A stretch of DNA of 64,000 bases, taken from the NCBI RefSeq assembly GCF_007676755.1, contig NZ_VEBK01000007.1, positions 62,001 to 126,000 of the forward strand, written 5' to 3'. Positions 60,910 through 64,000 of this stretch are shown here, piece by piece; the stretch's first letter is position 1, and every line of letters starts with the position of its first letter. This DNA is from Bacillus sp. FJAT-22090 (GTDB lineage: Bacteria > Bacillota > Bacilli > Bacillales_A > Planococcaceae). A program made the position numbers and the translations under genes. A model generated the notes under the pieces. That model was not told the DNA's origin. It did no database searches and saw only the letters and a program-made list of their open reading frames with translations.

Positions 60910-61671
60910 ATGAACGAAGCATTGATCACACAACATGTAGAGCAATATAAAAAAGATATTCTCATGCAAATCGGGCAAAGTACTTTGTTAAAATATACAG
61001 GAACTCCTGTTATTGACGAAGAGCGTTTGTTTTTTACACTTTTACCACTACTCAATGGGGAAGATTGGAACGAATCAGAGCGTATCTCTGTCATTGCAAC
61101 TTCGCTCATTTTTTCAGCACTTGCTGCGCATGACCTAGTGAAAGAAAAAAATGCAACTAGCAAGGAACAGCAATTACAAGTATTAGCGGGAGATTATTAT
61201 AGTGGGAAGTATTACCAACTCCTAGCTAAGGACAAAAAAATAGATTTGATTCGACAATTATCCGAGTGTGTCACCTCTATTACGGAGCATAAAACAAGGT
61301 TTTATGATTTAAATGAATATACATTTGAACAGCTTATTCAATCTATTCAGCTGATTGAAAGTAAACCTATTGAACAGTTTATGGAATACTACGCTTTTCA
61401 CGAATATGTGTTTATTATGAAAGAGGCTTTATTACTTACTTCTCTTAAAAAAGAGATTGTTGCTTTTGAACAAACGGAGTCTACTTTATATATTGGCAAA
61501 TCGCGTAAATTACAATCGAATTTGGACTCACTTCAAACGGAGATTAAAAAGATAGAAAACGATTTAGTACGGGACGTCCGTTCTTCCCAATTATTAAAAG
61601 AACATGTAAAACATGCAATATTAGAACGGGTGGCTAAATGTTCGCTGGAAAAGCAGTTGAGAGAAGGTTAA
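60910..61671 (+). CDS. hepS: Heptaprenyl diphosphate synthase component I (HepS)
   Basis: A 253-residue non-catalytic subunit of the heterodimeric heptaprenyl-PP synthase, which makes the C35 side chain of menaquinone-7. It lacks DDxxD motifs, as expected for component I. The family pattern includes ATSLIFSALAAHDLVKEK followed by QLQVLAGDYYSGKYYQLLA. ATG 60910 lies 8 nt after GGAG; the frame open from 60889 is less well placed. It is followed by menG and hepT. Confidence 0.93.
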   Translation: MNEALITQHVEQYKKDILMQIGQSTLLKYTGTPVIDEERLFFTLLPLLNGEDWNESERISVIATSLIFSALAAHDLVKEKNATSKEQQLQVLAGDYYSGKYYQLLAKDKKIDLIRQLSECVTSITEHKTRFYDLNEYTFEQLIQSIQLIESKPIEQFMEYYAFHEYVFIMKEALLLTSLKKEIVAFEQTESTLYIGKSRKLQSNLDSLQTEIKKIENDLVRDVRSSQLLKEHVKHAILERVAKCSLEKQLREG

Positions 61672-61674
61672 ACG

Positions 61675-62379
61675 GTGGGAAAATCTAAAGAGCAACATGT
61701 ACATGAAGTTTTTGAGAAAATTTCAGATAACTATGATTCGATGAATTCGGTTATTAGTTTTCAACAACATAAGATATGGCGTAGTGACACGATGAAAGCA
61801 ATGCAGGTTAAAACGGGTAGCTCCGCATTAGATGTATGCTGTGGAACCGCTGACTGGACTATTGCATTAGCAAATGCAACCGGCCCTTCTGGTAAAGTAA
61901 AGGGACTCGATTTTAGTCAGAACATGCTGAATGTAGGAAAAGAAAAGGTGAAAGATATTTCCCAAATAGAATTATTGCAAGGGAATGCAATGGAATTACC
62001 TTTTGAAGACAATACATTTGACTATGTCACTATAGGTTTTGGTTTAAGAAATGTACCAGATTACAAACAAGTACTGAGTGAAATGCATCGGGTTGCAAAA
62101 CCAGGAGGCATGATTGTCTGTCTTGAAACATCGCAACCAGACTCTAAATTGTTTAATGCAGCTTTTCGTTTATATTTCCGATTCATCATGCCTATATTTG
62201 GTAAATTATTTGCTAAAAGTTATAAAGAGTATTCTTGGCTACAAGAGTCAGCGAAAGACTTTCCGAATCGAGCAGAGCTAACAAAATTATTTGAAGCAGT
62301 TGGAGCGGTGAGTGTAACGAGCAAACCATATAGTGGTGGTGCGGCGGCAAGGCATATTGGTTTTAAAAAAGATATTTAA
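61675..62379 (+). CDS. menG: Demethylmenaquinone methyltransferase (UbiE/MenG)
   Basis: A 234-residue SAM-dependent methyltransferase that converts demethylmenaquinone to menaquinone. The SAM motif is [16 protein letters not shown]. The family signatures are [16 protein letters not shown] and [20 protein letters not shown], with the N-terminal [17 protein letters not shown]. The GTG at 61675 starts 3 nt after the hepS stop. It is placed between the two heptaprenyl synthase subunits, as in B. subtilis (menH in older naming). Confidence 0.96.
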   Translation: MGKSKEQHVHEVFEKISDNYDSMNSVISFQQHKIWRSDTMKAMQVKTGSSALDVCCGTADWTIALANATGPSGKVKGLDFSQNMLNVGKEKVKDISQIELLQGNAMELPFEDNTFDYVTIGFGLRNVPDYKQVLSEMHRVAKPGGMIVCLETSQPDSKLFNAAFRLYFRFIMPIFGKLFAKSYKEYSWLQESAKDFPNRAELTKLFEAVGAVSVTSKPYSGGAAARHIGFKKDI

Positions 62380-62399
62380 GTGGGAGAAGGTTTAGATCT

Positions 62400-63374
62400 G
62401 TGGATAAGATGAAGTTGAAATTACTTTATTCCGATTTAAAATCGGATTTGGATGTCATAGAAAAAGAACTAGCAGTAGCTGTGAATTCTTCCTCCCACTT
62501 ATTAAATGAAGCTTCTCTTCATTTACTTCTCGCTGGAGGAAAACGAATTCGTCCTGTTTTTGTTTTACTTGCAGCGAAGTTCGGAAACTATTCGATTGAA
62601 TCCATTAAGAATGTCGCTGTTCCAATTGAGCTTATACATATGGCGTCTCTCGTACATGACGATGTGATAGACGATGCAGAAACTAGAAGAGGCAGAGAGA
62701 CGGTAAAAGCACAGTGGAATAACAGGGTAGCAATGTATACAGGTGATTTTCTTTTTGCCAAAGCGATAGAATACATAACAGCATTACAAAATACATATGC
62801 ACATGAAGTGTTATCCCATACAATGATTGAACTATGTATAGGAGAGATTATTCAAATTGAGGATAAGCGCTTTTTAGACCAAACTGTTCGAGATTACTTA
62901 AGACGAATAAAACGAAAAACCGCTATATTAATCTCTGCTAGTTGCGAATTAGGAGCAATCGCTTCTGGAGCGGATGATAAAACGGTAAAACATTTAAAGC
63001 AATTTGGTTATTACGTTGGAATGTCATTCCAAATTATTGATGATATTTTAGATATCACTTCTACCGATGAACAATTAGGGAAACCAGCCGGAAGTGATTT
63101 ATTACAAGGGAATATAACGTTACCTGTTTTATATGCAAAAAGCGAACCGGCTATTGTCAACTTATTACATGCTATGTTTGAAGGAACAATATCGGAAACA
63201 GATAAGCAAAAACTATTAAACAAGATTCGAAACTCGGATGGAATTATTAAGGCGAAACAAGTAAGTAATCTTTACTTGCAAAAAGCACTTGATGAAGTGA
63301 AGCAATTGCCTTCGAATTCTGCTAAAAAATCTCTACAAAATATTGCATTATTTATGAGTAAACGCAAATTTTGA
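62400..63374 (+). CDS. hepT: Heptaprenyl diphosphate synthase component II (HepT)
   Basis: A 324-residue catalytic trans-prenyltransferase subunit. The first Asp-rich motif is LVHDDVIDDAETRRG and the second FQIIDDILDITSTDEQLGKP, with GGKRIRPVFVLLAA near the N-terminus. It elongates farnesyl-PP with isopentenyl-PP to C35 with HepS. The GTG at 62400 follows GGAGAAGG; ATG 62409 is a possible alternative. It completes hepS-menG-hepT. Confidence 0.96.
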   Translation: MDKMKLKLLYSDLKSDLDVIEKELAVAVNSSSHLLNEASLHLLLAGGKRIRPVFVLLAAKFGNYSIESIKNVAVPIELIHMASLVHDDVIDDAETRRGRETVKAQWNNRVAMYTGDFLFAKAIEYITALQNTYAHEVLSHTMIELCIGEIIQIEDKRFLDQTVRDYLRRIKRKTAILISASCELGAIASGADDKTVKHLKQFGYYVGMSFQIIDDILDITSTDEQLGKPAGSDLLQGNITLPVLYAKSEPAIVNLLHAMFEGTISETDKQKLLNKIRNSDGIIKAKQVSNLYLQKALDEVKQLPSNSAKKSLQNIALFMSKRKF

Positions 63375-63482
63375 TAGTGTTCAGCTTCGAATGCGAATTT
63401 AATTGAAAATATTAGCTTATAGTGATACTATTTTTAACGGTGGAGAAATTTAATCCATTATATATTTGAAGGAGTGTTATTC

Positions 63483-63929
63483 ATGGAAAAAACATTTTTA
63501 ATGGTAAAACCTGACGGCGTACAACGTAATTTAATCGGTGAAATCGTAAGTCGTTTTGAGAAAAAAGGATATCAACTAGTTGGAGCAAAATTAATGCAAA
63601 TTCCAACTGAATTAGCAGAACAACATTACGGCGAGCATAAAGAACGCCCATTCTTCGGCGAATTAGTAGAATTCATCACTTCTGGACCAGTTTTCGCAAT
63701 GGTTTGGGAAGGTGAAAATGTTATCTCAACAGCTCGTCTTATGATGGGTGCAACAAACCCTAAAGAATCTGCTCCTGGAACTATCCGTGGAGACTTCGCA
63801 GTAACTGTTGGAAAAAACATTATCCACGGTTCTGACTCACCAGAAAGCGCTGAACGCGAAATCGGCTTATTCTTCAAACAAGAAGAATTAGTAGCATACG
63901 CGAAAGATGCTAACAACTGGATTAACTAA
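63483..63929 (+). CDS. ndk: Nucleoside diphosphate kinase
   Basis: A 148-residue enzyme transferring the gamma phosphate between nucleoside di- and triphosphates. The phosphohistidine lies in [18 protein letters not shown]. Nucleotide-binding residues are in [20 protein letters not shown], and the central [15 protein letters not shown] is conserved. ATG 63483 has GAAGGAG upstream; the frame from 63474 is within the site. Position after hepT matches B. subtilis. Confidence 0.97.
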   Translation: MEKTFLMVKPDGVQRNLIGEIVSRFEKKGYQLVGAKLMQIPTELAEQHYGEHKERPFFGELVEFITSGPVFAMVWEGENVISTARLMMGATNPKESAPGTIRGDFAVTVGKNIIHGSDSPESAEREIGLFFKQEELVAYAKDANNWIN

Positions 63930-63937
63930 TAATTTTT

Positions 63938-63978
63938 AAAAGAGCCTGAAATGACATTGTCATTTCAGGCTCTTTTTT
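63938..63978 (+). terminator. Terminator after ndk
   Basis: AAAAGAGCCTGAAATGAC pairs perfectly with GTCATTTCAGGCTCTTTT around a short loop, with a T tail. Confidence 0.95.
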
Positions 63979-64000
63979 GGAGTATCGATAAATCCAGTGT

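Overview
The window is a low-GC, gene-dense stretch of a Bacillales chromosome from an endospore former. It carries spoIIAA-spoIIAB-sigF, spoVAF, spoIVA, sleB-ypeB, prsW, a TRAP gene (mtrB), heptaprenyl-PP synthase and menaquinone genes, and a YpdA (bacillithiol) reductase. Gene order follows Bacillus subtilis from the yqkD/nudF/fur/xerD/spoIIA region through lysA, scpAB, resABCDE-sigX-rsiX, recS, ypfA, cmk, rpsA, der, gpsA and spoIVA to hbs-folE-mtrB-hepS-menG-hepT-ndk. Protein similarity and many local gene losses suggest Planococcaceae (Psychrobacillus- or Lysinibacillus-like). That placement is inference. No rRNA, tRNA, CRISPR array or prophage was seen.

Layout. 0.1-3.8 kb: yneF, yqkD, an HMG-CoA lyase/thiolase pair and yqkE. 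4-9 kb: a DUF5412 protein, clpE with two CtsR operators, a mazEF toxin-antitoxin pair, a DUF4181 protein and a HAD hydrolase. 9-16.4 kb: two oxidoreductases, nudF, a SpoIIM-like membrane protein, fur with a Fur box, xerD and deoB-pdp. 16.7-24.6 kb: spoIIA operon, spoVAF, lysA, ribT, ypuF, scpAB and a penicillin-binding carboxypeptidase that appears to start at AUU. 25.3-34.9 kb: rluB, resABC, resDE, sigX-rsiX. 35-37.8 kb: a visibly GC-richer PadR/DUF1048/ABC-transporter cassette, probably acquired. 38-52 kb: FMN riboswitch-ribU, fer, ypbB-recS, LysM and CBS proteins, ypbG, ypdA, ansA, prsW, sleB-ypeB, ypfA, cmk, plsC, rpsA. 52.4-64 kb: a GNAT gene, der, gpsA, yphE, yphF, spoIVA, hbs, folE, mtrB, hepS-menG-hepT and ndk.

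The most unusual structure is non-coding. Three related composite elements (24720-25217, 29704-30387, 53274-54200) lie in intergenic gaps. They have terminal inverted repeats around TAGGGATAATGCGTC. In two of them the GC-rich arms are inverted copies of each other. All three contain arrays with a GCAAC/GTTGC core repeated at an exact 21-nt period. They look like a non-autonomous mobile or structured repeat family. They sit where B. subtilis has spmAB, between resC and resD, and where yphA/seaA would be.

Functionally the window joins sporulation control (SpoIIAA/AB/SigF, SpoIVA, the ScpAB condensin partners), germination (SleB/YpeB, SpoVAF), respiration (Res system, menaquinone synthesis, ferredoxin), envelope stress (SigX/RsiX, PrsW, ClpE) and core translation and replication genes.
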